A program made the translations under genes and the position numbers. Below, piece by piece: positions 17,259 through 25,061 of a stretch of DNA of 64,000 nucleotides (within the stretch, counting starts at the first letter, position 1; each line of letters opens with the position of its first letter). Below the pieces are notes generated by a model. It searched no databases, was not told the origin of the DNA, and saw only the letters and a program-made list of their open reading frames with translations. The stretch is from contig NZ_CP093280.1 of assembly GCF_026651855.1 (NCBI RefSeq), positions 5,000,001 through 5,064,000 on the forward strand, read 5' to 3'. The DNA is from Pseudomonas silvicola (GTDB lineage Bacteria > Pseudomonadota > Gammaproteobacteria > Pseudomonadales > Pseudomonadaceae).

Positions 17259-18053
17259 TTACTTGCTGGGCGCTTTGTGCCGTGCGTACATCGCCGTCCC
17301 ACCCCCGGAACCGCCCCGGGCTTGAAGCTCGAATGTCTGCGGATACGCCTTGATCAGGTCGCTCAGCTTCTTGAACCCGTGAGTGCGAGGGTCAAAATCG
17401 GGGCGCAACTTGGTGATGTTCGTCCCCAGCACGCTTAAATGTGCCCACCCGTCCTCATCTGCAATATCGTCCAAGACCTTGGTAATGAACCCGATGGGCG
17501 CCTTGGGCTTTTTCGGCTTTTCTGGCGCCACTGGTTTGGTGGTGTCTGGCGGGGCAGAGGACTCCACCGACGACTCGGGGTTCGCCGCCGGTGCCGCTTC
17601 GTCACGCAGCAACTCGATGTAGATGAACTTGTCGCAGGCCGCCACGAACGGTTTGGGCGTTTTTTCTTCACCAAAACCGTAGACCGTCAAACCTTCCTCC
17701 CGTAGCCGGGACGCCAAGCGAGTGAAATCGCTGTCGCTGGACACCAGACAAAAGCCATCGAACCGCCGGGTATAGAGCAAGTCCATGGCGTCGATGATCA
17801 GGGAGCTGTCCGTTGCATTCTTGCCCTTGGTGTAGGCGAATTGCTGGATAGGTTGAATCGAGTGGTCGAGCAGCACTTTTTTCCAGCCACCCAATTGCGG
17901 CCCGGTCCAATCACCGTAGATGCGTTTGACGCTGGCAACCCCATATTTGGCGATCTCTTCGAACAGGCCCTCGACGATAGCAGCTGGGGCATTATCGGCA
18001 TCGATCAAGACAGCGAGGTGCTTTTGCGTAGTACTGGTTCCGTGGGCAGGCAT
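17259..18053 (-). CDS. NYN-domain (PIN-like) putative ribonuclease with C-terminal OST-HTH/LOTUS domain
   Basis: A 264-residue protein. The N-terminal NYN/PIN-like nuclease domain shows LIDADNAP (about residues 16-23), KNATDSSLIIDAMDLLY and LVSSDSDFTRLASRLRE, carrying the conserved acidic residues. After a charged Pro/Lys linker (about 175-195) a C-terminal OST-HTH/LOTUS RNA-binding domain ends with LRPDFDPRTHGFKKLSDLI. This two-domain order is widespread in bacteria (Limkain-b1/MARF1-like) and predicts RNA cleavage or binding. Monocistronic by context. Confidence 0.85.
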   Translation of the reverse strand: MPAHGTSTTQKHLAVLIDADNAPAAIVEGLFEEIAKYGVASVKRIYGDWTGPQLGGWKKVLLDHSIQPIQQFAYTKGKNATDSSLIIDAMDLLYTRRFDGFCLVSSDSDFTRLASRLREEGLTVYGFGEEKTPKPFVAACDKFIYIELLRDEAAPAANPESSVESSAPPDTTKPVAPEKPKKPKAPIGFITKVLDDIADEDGWAHLSVLGTNITKLRPDFDPRTHGFKKLSDLIKAYPQTFELQARGGSGGGTAMYARHKAPSK

Positions 18054-18261
18054 GGGGCGTCCCTGAGGCGTTTGCGTTGGCGGCCAACCTACAACACAAC
18101 GGGCCCACGGCGCGACAGTTGTTCACTCCATGCCAGTTGCGTGGCCGTTACTGGGCACCCTTTGTTCCCGAGCGGGACGCGGTAGCTCAACGCCCACAAA
18201 CCGTTGCTGCTGCCTGGGGTCGAAAGCGTCGGTTTCCCTCAAGACTCGGGCCAGCTCATCA

Positions 18262-18306
18262 TCAGAAGTTCTTGCGCACCTGGATGCCGAAGTAACCGTG
18301 GGGAGG
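18262..18306 (-). pseudogene. C-terminal stump of an outer-membrane beta-barrel protein
   Basis: On the minus strand the codons before the TGA at 18262-18264 read HGYFGIQVRKNF, a typical C-terminus of a TonB-dependent receptor or porin with terminal Phe. No upstream coding continues. It looks like the last few codons of a deleted receptor gene. The rest of the gap 18054-18375 shows nothing I can assign. Confidence 0.45.
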
Positions 18307-18375
18307 AGGGTGTGGATGATGAAACCTGGTTTCGCTGCGTAAAAAAACCAGATCGCATTGTAGGAGCGCTTGCGC

Positions 18376-19278
18376 CTAATGATTCACTGCCTTGTCTTTA
18401 AAGATAGCGGCGAGCCAGTCCATGAATGCCCGTACCTTGGGAGAGCGGTATTTGCGATCACTCAGGAGCAGTGATACAGGTTTGGGGATGGTGGCGAGGT
18501 GCGGGAGGACTTCCACCAGTTCACCAGAATCGATATGTGGCTGCAGGGAAGGGCGCAGACCCTGCAACAGGCCCAGGCCAGCGAGGCCGCAGCTTAAGAA
18601 TGCCTCCGAGTCATCCACTACGATCCCGCTCTTGAGCGTCACCGTGACGGTCTCACCGTCGATTTGAAATTTCCAGGGCATGATCTGGCGGCGATGATCA
18701 ATCAGAAAGTTGACGGCCGAGTGCGTGTCCAGGCTTTCAACATTCACCGGCATGCCATGTCTTTCGATATAGGCCGGTGCAGCGCAGGTGACCATCGAGA
18801 CCGTACCGATTCGGCGCGCGATCAAGCTGGATGAGTCCAGTTCGCCTAGCCGGACAGCACAATCGACGCCCTCTGCGATGAGATCAATCTGGTGATCTGT
18901 TGAGCCCAGGATCAGCTCGATATCCGGATAGACCTCTCGGAACCGCGGCAGCGAAGGAATGATGAACGCCTTGGCCAGGGTAACCGGGACATCAACACGC
19001 AGCTTACCGCGAGGAGGTCGGTCAGGAGAGAACCACGCTACGGTATCGGCGAGATCAGCCAACATCTGTTTGCAGCGCCCATAGAATTCCTCCCCTTCTG
19101 GGGTGACATGTATCTTGCGGGTCGTGCGGTGCAGCAACTGCACATTGAGCTCTTGCTCAAGGTTCTGGATGGCCTTTGAGAGGGCAGGACGATGAAGCCG
19201 GAGGGACTCCGCCGCGCGCGTGTAACTTCCCTGTTCCACAACGCTCACGTAGATCTGCATTGCTTCGATCATATTCAT
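18376..19278 (-). CDS. LysR-family regulator
   Basis: About 300 residues from the ATG at 19278 (a longer frame starts at 19341 but the extra residues are not LysR-like). Helix-turn-helix at residues 1-60: MIEAMQIYVSVVEQGSYTRA and LRLHRPALSKAIQNLEQEL. It is divergent from an MDR oxidoreductase gene (350-base intergenic space), the normal position for a LysR protein controlling its neighbour. The effector is unknown. Confidence 0.85.
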   Translation of the reverse strand: MNMIEAMQIYVSVVEQGSYTRAAESLRLHRPALSKAIQNLEQELNVQLLHRTTRKIHVTPEGEEFYGRCKQMLADLADTVAWFSPDRPPRGKLRVDVPVTLAKAFIIPSLPRFREVYPDIELILGSTDHQIDLIAEGVDCAVRLGELDSSSLIARRIGTVSMVTCAAPAYIERHGMPVNVESLDTHSAVNFLIDHRRQIMPWKFQIDGETVTVTLKSGIVVDDSEAFLSCGLAGLGLLQGLRPSLQPHIDSGELVEVLPHLATIPKPVSLLLSDRKYRSPKVRAFMDWLAAIFKDKAVNH

Positions 19279-19627
19279 TTTTTGGTCTTCTACTACGGGT
19301 GAGGCCAGACGGCTGGAGGGGGGTGGATGTGAGTCTAGCAATGCCAGACCTGCCGAAGCCTATCAGAAGCCATTGCTGAGTTGACCAGCACGCCGCCACC
19401 GACCGAATGAAGGTGACTGGCATGCACCTCTGTCGTGGGCGTAACGGGCCGATGGTGAGCGCCGGGGCAGCAATGGATGTCACCTGGGATCTGCAATTGT
19501 AATTCTTAAAATAACAATCTTGTTCCCAAAGCAATCTTTATCCACTTCGCGAGACAAGAAACAATGGCTTCCAGTTCAGGCATGGCCGAACGACTCGGCG
19601 CGCCCCTATATTGGTTGGAGTAGAATG

Positions 19628-20638
19628 ATGAAAGCCTGGTTGCTGCAAGATTTTGGTCTCGATAATCTAAAACAAGGCGAAACTGAAACGCCTACCCCGC
19701 AAGCCGGTGAGCTGCTGGTCAAGATCGGCGCCGTTTCCCTCAACTTCCGTGACAAAGCGATCGTGGACGGTATCTACGAGCCGCACACGGTACCTAAGCC
19801 TTTAATTCCGGTTAGCGACGCTGCGGGTATTGTCGTCGCCGTGGGCGAGGGCGTTAGTCGTTTCACTGTCGGCGACCGCGTCAACTCGCACCTGTACTCC
19901 CGTTGGATCGAGGGCATGCCGGCTCACGATGAACCCGACTACTGCTTCGGTTCTCCGCTGCCTGGCGGCCTGGCCGAATACATGATCATCCATGAAAACA
20001 GCGCAGTTCGTGCGCCGGATGACATGAGCGATGAAGAAGCTTCTACTTTGCCGATTGCCGCGCTGACCGCCTGGTACTCGCTGGTAGATTTCGGCCAGAT
20101 CGAAGCAGGCCAGACCGTCCTGGTACAAGGCACTGGCGGCGTGTCGATTTTTGCCGCTCAGATCGCAATGGCACTGGGTGCCAAAGTCATCATCACTTCC
20201 AGCCGTGACGAAAACCTCGAAGCGGTGATCAAACTGGGTGCAGTGGCTGGCGTGAACTACCGTAAAACTCCGGACTGGGCGGCTGAGGTATTGAAGCTCA
20301 CCGACGGTAAGGGTGTGGATCTGCTTCTGGAAGTCGCCGGCGGTGACGGCATCAACGATTCTGTTCAAGCGACCAAGGTGGGTGGCAGGATCGCTCAGAT
20401 CGGCTTCCTGACTGGCCAATCGACCCATCTGAACTTGATGCCATTGATCTTCCGCCAAACGACCATTCGCGGTATTGCAGTAGCACCGCGCTCGTCCTTT
20501 GACCGGATGAACGAGTTCCTGAACACCCACCACATCCGTCCTGTGATCGATCACGTCTACCCGTTTGAGCAAGCCCGTGAGGCTTACGAGCATTTGGCTC
20601 GCGGCCCATTCGGCAAGGTCGTTATCAAGGTCAGCTAA
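19628..20638 (+). CDS. MDR-family zinc-type alcohol dehydrogenase / quinone oxidoreductase
   Basis: A 336-residue medium-chain dehydrogenase/reductase. The catalytic domain begins MKAWLLQDFGLDNLKQ with LNFRDKAIVDGIY; the NAD(P)-binding motif is VLVQGTGGVSIFAAQIA (about residue 160), followed by VIITSSRDENLE. Zinc-ligand cysteines of classical alcohol dehydrogenases are not obvious, favouring an NADPH:quinone or enal reductase. Two adjacent ATGs (19625 and 19628) follow GGAG; the second has better spacing. Probably controlled by the divergent LysR protein. Confidence 0.82.
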   Translation: MKAWLLQDFGLDNLKQGETETPTPQAGELLVKIGAVSLNFRDKAIVDGIYEPHTVPKPLIPVSDAAGIVVAVGEGVSRFTVGDRVNSHLYSRWIEGMPAHDEPDYCFGSPLPGGLAEYMIIHENSAVRAPDDMSDEEASTLPIAALTAWYSLVDFGQIEAGQTVLVQGTGGVSIFAAQIAMALGAKVIITSSRDENLEAVIKLGAVAGVNYRKTPDWAAEVLKLTDGKGVDLLLEVAGGDGINDSVQATKVGGRIAQIGFLTGQSTHLNLMPLIFRQTTIRGIAVAPRSSFDRMNEFLNTHHIRPVIDHVYPFEQAREAYEHLARGPFGKVVIKVS

Positions 20639-20835
20639 GACGTGGATTTGAGTGGCTCATCTCCACGTAGATGGGCCTTCCCGACTTCTGGCTCATCTGG
20701 CGTGCTTGCGAAGGTTCTGGGTGGCGCGGTGCGGTAGCTGACCACCGCTTCTCGCACGGCCTCGCGAGCCGTGACCCGCACAGATGGCCTGGCGGTGAGG
20801 TTCCGCTTCCAGCAGGTCTAGGGCGACAGACGCCA

Positions 20836-21720
20836 CTATCCCCACGCCTGCGCTTGCTCAATGAAATGCAGCACAGCACTCGAGCGCTCATCAATCCTGG
20901 AAATCAGAGACAGTTCGCTCACCATTTCCGGCATATCCAGAGCGAAAAGATGCACGCCGGGCATAGTCAACCGCGCCAAGGGCTCAGGGACGATACTGAC
21001 GCCAATCCCCGCAGCCACCAGACCAGGAATGCTCATCAACGAGGGCACGTAGAAAATGTTGTCGGGATGCAACTGGTTCAGTCGACATGCTTGAAGCGTG
21101 TGTGAGGTCAAGCCGATACCCGTGGGATCTTGCAGGAAGACGAATTTCTCCCCCCGCAGGATCGTCAAGTCACCCTTGAAGCGTGTGGCCAGTGGGTTGT
21201 TGTCCGGGATCAATAACACCAGGCGCGATTGACTGAAGTGGTGGGTACGCAGTCGATCAGGCAGGTGGTCTTTGAAAACACGCGCGAATGCCAGATCAAT
21301 TTTGTGCTCCAGCAACATCTCAAATTGTGCGCGAATGCCGGCGTCGATGAGTGAGACCTTGATGTCGGGGAACGTGGTGAAGTAGTGCCGAAGCAGTTGC
21401 GGGAGGTTGTGTTCAAAAAGCGCTGAGTGATAGCCAATGCTGATTTCGCCAACCTCTCCGCGCCGGGCACGGCGGGCGGCGGCAACCGCCAGCTCGCTGG
21501 ACGCGATGGATTGCTGTGCATGAGGCACAAATGCCATGCCTGCGGCAGTCAATACCACGCCCCGATTTTCCCGTCGAAATAGCGACAACCCGAGCTCTTT
21601 TTCCAGTGACCTGATGAGCTGGCTCAGGGCTGGCTGGGCAATGCCCAATTGTTCAGCGGCCTGACTGAAATGCTGGAGCTGCGCCGCGACGACAAAGGCT
21701 TTTAGATGACGAAGCTCCAT
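20836..21720 (-). CDS. LysR-family regulator of the shikimate-type transporter/aroQ unit
   Basis: A 294-residue LysR-type protein with helix-turn-helix FSQAAEQLGIAQPALSQLIR and a standard co-inducer-binding domain. It is divergent from a metabolite:H+ symporter and aroQ. An imperfect palindrome with the LysR T-N11-A pattern lies between them (21742-21767). Control of quinate/shikimate uptake or dehydration is inferred from the neighbours. Confidence 0.85.
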   Translation of the reverse strand: MELRHLKAFVVAAQLQHFSQAAEQLGIAQPALSQLIRSLEKELGLSLFRRENRGVVLTAAGMAFVPHAQQSIASSELAVAAARRARRGEVGEISIGYHSALFEHNLPQLLRHYFTTFPDIKVSLIDAGIRAQFEMLLEHKIDLAFARVFKDHLPDRLRTHHFSQSRLVLLIPDNNPLATRFKGDLTILRGEKFVFLQDPTGIGLTSHTLQACRLNQLHPDNIFYVPSLMSIPGLVAAGIGVSIVPEPLARLTMPGVHLFALDMPEMVSELSLISRIDERSSAVLHFIEQAQAWG

Positions 21721-21741
21721 AGATCAACTCATAAGGCAGGC

Positions 21742-21767
21742 TTATTGAAATGTTCGGTTTTCGATAA
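21742..21767. promoter_or_regulatory. Palindromic LysR-type operator candidate
   Basis: TTATTGAAA (21742-21750) and TTTCGATAA (21759-21767) form an imperfect palindrome with an 8-base centre, in the divergent gap between the LysR gene and the transporter gene. The position 22 bases before the regulator's own start fits autoregulation plus activation of the transporter. Confidence 0.5.
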
Positions 21768-21862
21768 TTATTCTGCAAGCGCTCTGCGCTAATGTCTACT
21801 CACTGCGTGTACTTGGCAGCAAGCACCCCATTCATCCCGGGCTGGCTCCTATAACAACAACG

Positions 21863-23248
21863 ATGAGCACGACTATGAGCACACAAAGTAGTACACCTTC
21901 TGATCCAAGCATGTCGCGTAGAGCCGTCACGGCAGCAACCATCGGCACAGCGCTCGAGTGGTTCGATTTCACGCTGTACGGCGCGGTTTCAGCGACCGTC
22001 CTCCCCAAGCTGTTTTTCCCTGCCATGGAACCCACCGCTGGCCTGCTTGCCTCGCTCGCCACCTTCGGCGTCGGCTTGGCAGCACGGCCGTTAGGCGCGA
22101 TAACCTGCGGTTACCTGGGAGACAAGTTGGGCCGTCGCAACTTGATGCTCGCGACCGTGACGATGATGGGGCTGGCCTCCGTGCTGATGGGCTTGCTCCC
22201 AACGTACAGCCAGGTCGGCGTCTGGGCGCCAGTGCTGTTGGTGCTGCTGCGCATCATCCAGGGCTTCGCTCTGGGAGGGGAGTCGACAGGCGCGCAGCTG
22301 ATGGCGCTGGAACATGCTTCCTCCGACCGCCGTGGTCGTTATTCGGGATTGCTGGGCTTGTGCTCACCCTTGAGTCAGATCCTCGCGAACGCAGTCTTGA
22401 TGGCGCTGGCCGCAATCCTCAGCGCTGAGCAGTTCGAAGGCTTTGGCTGGCGTATCCCTTTCCTACTGAGCTTTGTCTTGGTGGTAGTCGCCATCTTCAT
22501 ACGCCTGAAGGTCGATGAAACACCCGCTTTCGTCGCACTGAAAAACACAGCGAAAGAGAAGGTACGCAGCCCTCTGAAAGCCGCGTTGGGCAGTCACTGG
22601 AAAACCATCGTCAGGCTGATGCTGTTCTTCTGCTCGCCGGCCGCGCTGTTCTACCTGATCGTGATTTTCTCCCTCAGCTACCTGACTAAACACCTGGGAC
22701 TCACCCAGTCCATGGGGTTCATGTCGCTGATGGTGGCCAACATCTGCGCCATCGTGGGGGCTCTCGCGGGCGGTTACCTGTCCGATCGTTGGGGACGCAA
22801 GAAGGCGCTCGCATTTGGATCATGCATGACGCTGCTGATCCTGACGGTCTATTTCCCCATTTTGAACACCCAGAACATCGCGTCGATCATGGCAATCATG
22901 GGGCTGTTCCTGGGCTTCACTCAGTTCCAGAGCGGTATCCAGCCCGTTGCGTTCGCTGAAGCCTTTCCTACTCAAGTCCGCTACTCCGGCTCGGCATTGG
23001 CCTACACCGGCGCCAATCTGCTCGTCGGCGGGCCAATGCCCATGATCGCTGTCTGGCTGATGAGCCAATCGGGCAATTCGCCTTGGCCACTGGTATCGCT
23101 ATGTGCCGTGATCAATCTGGTGTCGCTGGCCATGATCGTGATCGGGCCTGAAACGCGCGGGATCGACCTGAATCACGTGGCCGATGGGGCAAGCCAGGAC
23201 GCCGCACCTAACGTACTTCTTTCCAAGCAACTTGGCGGACAACCATGA
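21863..23248 (+). CDS. Metabolite:H+ symporter (MHS family; shikimate/quinate-type transporter)
   Basis: A 461-residue major facilitator protein with 12 hydrophobic segments. GTALEWFDFTLYGAVSA in TM1 and FGVGLAARPLGAITCGYLGD at TM2-loop (DKxGRR follows) mark the MHS subfamily, which includes the shikimate and alpha-ketoglutarate symporters. The aroQ start overlaps its stop (ATGA), so the transported compound is probably a hydroaromatic acid such as shikimate, quinate or dehydroquinate (inference). Confidence 0.85.
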   Translation: MSTTMSTQSSTPSDPSMSRRAVTAATIGTALEWFDFTLYGAVSATVLPKLFFPAMEPTAGLLASLATFGVGLAARPLGAITCGYLGDKLGRRNLMLATVTMMGLASVLMGLLPTYSQVGVWAPVLLVLLRIIQGFALGGESTGAQLMALEHASSDRRGRYSGLLGLCSPLSQILANAVLMALAAILSAEQFEGFGWRIPFLLSFVLVVVAIFIRLKVDETPAFVALKNTAKEKVRSPLKAALGSHWKTIVRLMLFFCSPAALFYLIVIFSLSYLTKHLGLTQSMGFMSLMVANICAIVGALAGGYLSDRWGRKKALAFGSCMTLLILTVYFPILNTQNIASIMAIMGLFLGFTQFQSGIQPVAFAEAFPTQVRYSGSALAYTGANLLVGGPMPMIAVWLMSQSGNSPWPLVSLCAVINLVSLAMIVIGPETRGIDLNHVADGASQDAAPNVLLSKQLGGQP

Positions 23249-23691
23249 ATCGCACAGTCTTTATCCTGAACGGCCCGAACCTGAATCTGCTGGGGCGTCG
23301 GGAGCCACATATCTACGGTCACACAACACTCGACGAAATCCGAACAGCCAGCTTGGCTACTGCAGCCGAGCTGGATCTGCGATGCGAGTTCCGCCAAACC
23401 AACCACGAAGGCGTGATGGTGGATTGGCTGCAGGAGGCGTTTGAACAGCAAGCAGCGGTCATCATCAACCCGGCGGGCTTTTCATTTCACTCCATTGCGG
23501 TACTTGATGCGCTGAAGCTGATCCAGGCGCCCTTGATCGAGCTGCATTTGTCGAATATTCATGCCCGTGATGAACTCCATCGTCACTCGATCATGTCAGG
23601 CGTTGTAAATGCAGTAATTTGCGGGCTGGGTGCGACTGGTTACCCACTTGCGCTGAGGGCGGTTGCACAACTGCTGACGCGCGACGTCTGA
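23245..23691 (+). CDS. aroQ: Type II 3-dehydroquinate dehydratase
   Basis: A 148-residue type II dehydroquinase converting 3-dehydroquinate to 3-dehydroshikimate. The signature FILNGPNLNLLGRREPHIYG contains the flexible-loop Arg and catalytic Tyr; NPAGFSFHSIAVLDAL and ELHLSNIHARDE carry the substrate-binding Ser/His and the catalytic-site residues. Its coupling to a hydroaromatic transporter and a LysR gene suggests a catabolic quinate role and not the housekeeping shikimate pathway copy. The stop codon abuts a truncated deaminase relic. Confidence 0.93.
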   Translation: MNRTVFILNGPNLNLLGRREPHIYGHTTLDEIRTASLATAAELDLRCEFRQTNHEGVMVDWLQEAFEQQAAVIINPAGFSFHSIAVLDALKLIQAPLIELHLSNIHARDELHRHSIMSGVVNAVICGLGATGYPLALRAVAQLLTRDV

Positions 23692-24045
23692 CTGCGTGGG
23701 CGAACACCTCGCGGCAGGGCAATGAAAACGTAGGGTTCTCAGGATGGTCGCCCGTGAGGCCAAGCAGGGCATGCTCGGACAACGCGTACACGACCCGGCC
23801 AATGCCCGTCCAATACACTGCGCCTGCGCACATGCAGCAGGGTTCGGCACTGGTGTAGAGCGTGCAGGCCGCCAACGTTTCGGGGCTCACGTGCTTGGCG
23901 GCATTGGCCACTGCGACCAGCTCGGCGTGTTGCGTAGGGTCACCCAGCGGCGGCTTGGAGTTGTTGCCGGCTTCGGCAATCACGTTGCCGTTGCGGTCGG
24001 CGACCAGGGCGGCGATGTCAGCGAACTGGTTGCCCATCATGATGC
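23692..24045 (-). pseudogene. Nucleoside/guanine deaminase remnant, truncated at both ends
   Basis: The minus strand reads as the core of a cytidine-deaminase-superfamily enzyme: THAEL-type zinc His in DPTQHAELVAVANAA and the PCxxC zinc motif in SAEPCCMCAGAVYW, then EVFAHAV. The reading then runs straight into the 3' end of aroQ, so the C-terminus is lost. At the other end it begins at about FADIAALVADRDG-like sequence without the usual N-terminal helix. Both truncations argue for a rearranged, non-functional relic. Confidence 0.7.
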
Positions 24046-24064
24046 GGAACCCGGCGTGGCGTTT

Positions 24065-24538
24065 TCGCAACCCGGCTACCCAAAGGAATTGGAGTTTCAG
24101 CAGATGGGCAAGCTGATCATGTCGCATGTGTGCCACCCCGATCATCCCTTGGCACAGCTTGAACGTGTACGCTTCGATGATCTGCATGTACACCGCCGCC
24201 TGGCATTCAGCGCGCACACCAGCAAGCTGCCCAGCAGCGAATACTTGCGCTCCACAAAGGTGTGGCAGGCCGAAAGCTACCTGGCGTTGCTGGAGATGGT
24301 ACGTGCGGGGTTGGGGTGGGCAACCTTGCCTCGACAATTGATCCTGCGCGAGCTGGCGGCCGGCGAGCTGGTTGAATTGCAACTGCTGGCCTATCCCCAC
24401 ACCGACTGGCACATTGGTGTGGATCTGCTGTGGGCCCGCCAGCGGCCGCTGGGCAAGGCGGGGCGCTGGTTGAAGGAATGTCTTCAAGCCAGGAAGGTGT
24501 TTGAGTTGGATCGCATGGGGCAGGCGACTACGCTGTAA
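24065..24538 (+). pseudogene. LysR-family regulator, C-terminal half only
   Basis: The plus strand from about 24065 encodes the effector-binding domain of a LysR protein (PKELEFQQMGKLIMSHVC, then LLEMVRAGLGWATLPRQLI) to a stop at 24536-24538. The N-terminal helix-turn-helix is missing, replaced by antisense of the deaminase remnant. The two stumps are divergent, so one deletion that removed both 5' ends and the intergenic promoter would explain them. Confidence 0.7.
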
Positions 24539-24669
24539 CCCTCATGGAAAACGTCAACAACATCACTTTTACCACGGGTACGGAATTACTTTCACCCGTA
24601 TCTCCCGGGTGCGGAGCCCGACTCCAGCGGTGCTGCCTTCAATATCCATGGAGCGGAAACACGGCGCTA

Positions 24670-25056
24670 TCACGGTCGCGCCAGAGACCCCTGTGGGGTC
24701 TGGAGAACGTCCGTGATCAGTGCATCTATCCTGGCCAGCGAAAAGGGCTTGCTCAAAAAGGGGATGTCATGCCGGGTAAGCGCATGCCGCTCCACATAAC
24801 CTGAGACGAGAATCACCGGAAGTGCTGGCCAATGTTTGCTGATCTCGGCGGCCAGATTCAGACCGCTCATGAACGGCATCGCATAATCAGTGATTACCAA
24901 ATCGACCGGCTCGTGCTCAAGCAGTATCAGTGCATCACGTCCAGAACTGGCCTTGCGCACGCGATACCCCAACTCTTCAAGCATCGTCGTTGTGTTGTTG
25001 AGTACGGGTTCGTCATCGTCGACCAGTAGGATCGTTACCGAGGACGCTTTCCCAAT
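24670..25056 (-). CDS. Response regulator, single receiver domain
   Basis: About 128 residues consisting of a receiver domain only: acidic pocket VDDDE, phosphorylation Asp in VITDYAMPFM, conserved Ser/Thr in ILVSGY and Lys in FLSKPFS. It follows the histidine kinase gene (stop 25062) with almost no gap, so the two form a pair. No in-frame ATG, GTG or TTG is present near the domain start; the nearest candidate is ATT at 25056, six bases beyond the kinase stop, which would be a rare start. A longer form starting inside the kinase gene is possible. Output is probably by protein interaction. Confidence 0.75.
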   Translation of the reverse strand: MGKASSVTILLVDDDEPVLNNTTTMLEELGYRVRKASSGRDALILLEHEPVDLVITDYAMPFMSGLNLAAEISKHWPALPVILVSGYVERHALTRHDIPFLSKPFSLARIDALITDVLQTPQGSLARP

Positions 25057-25061
25057 GCAGT

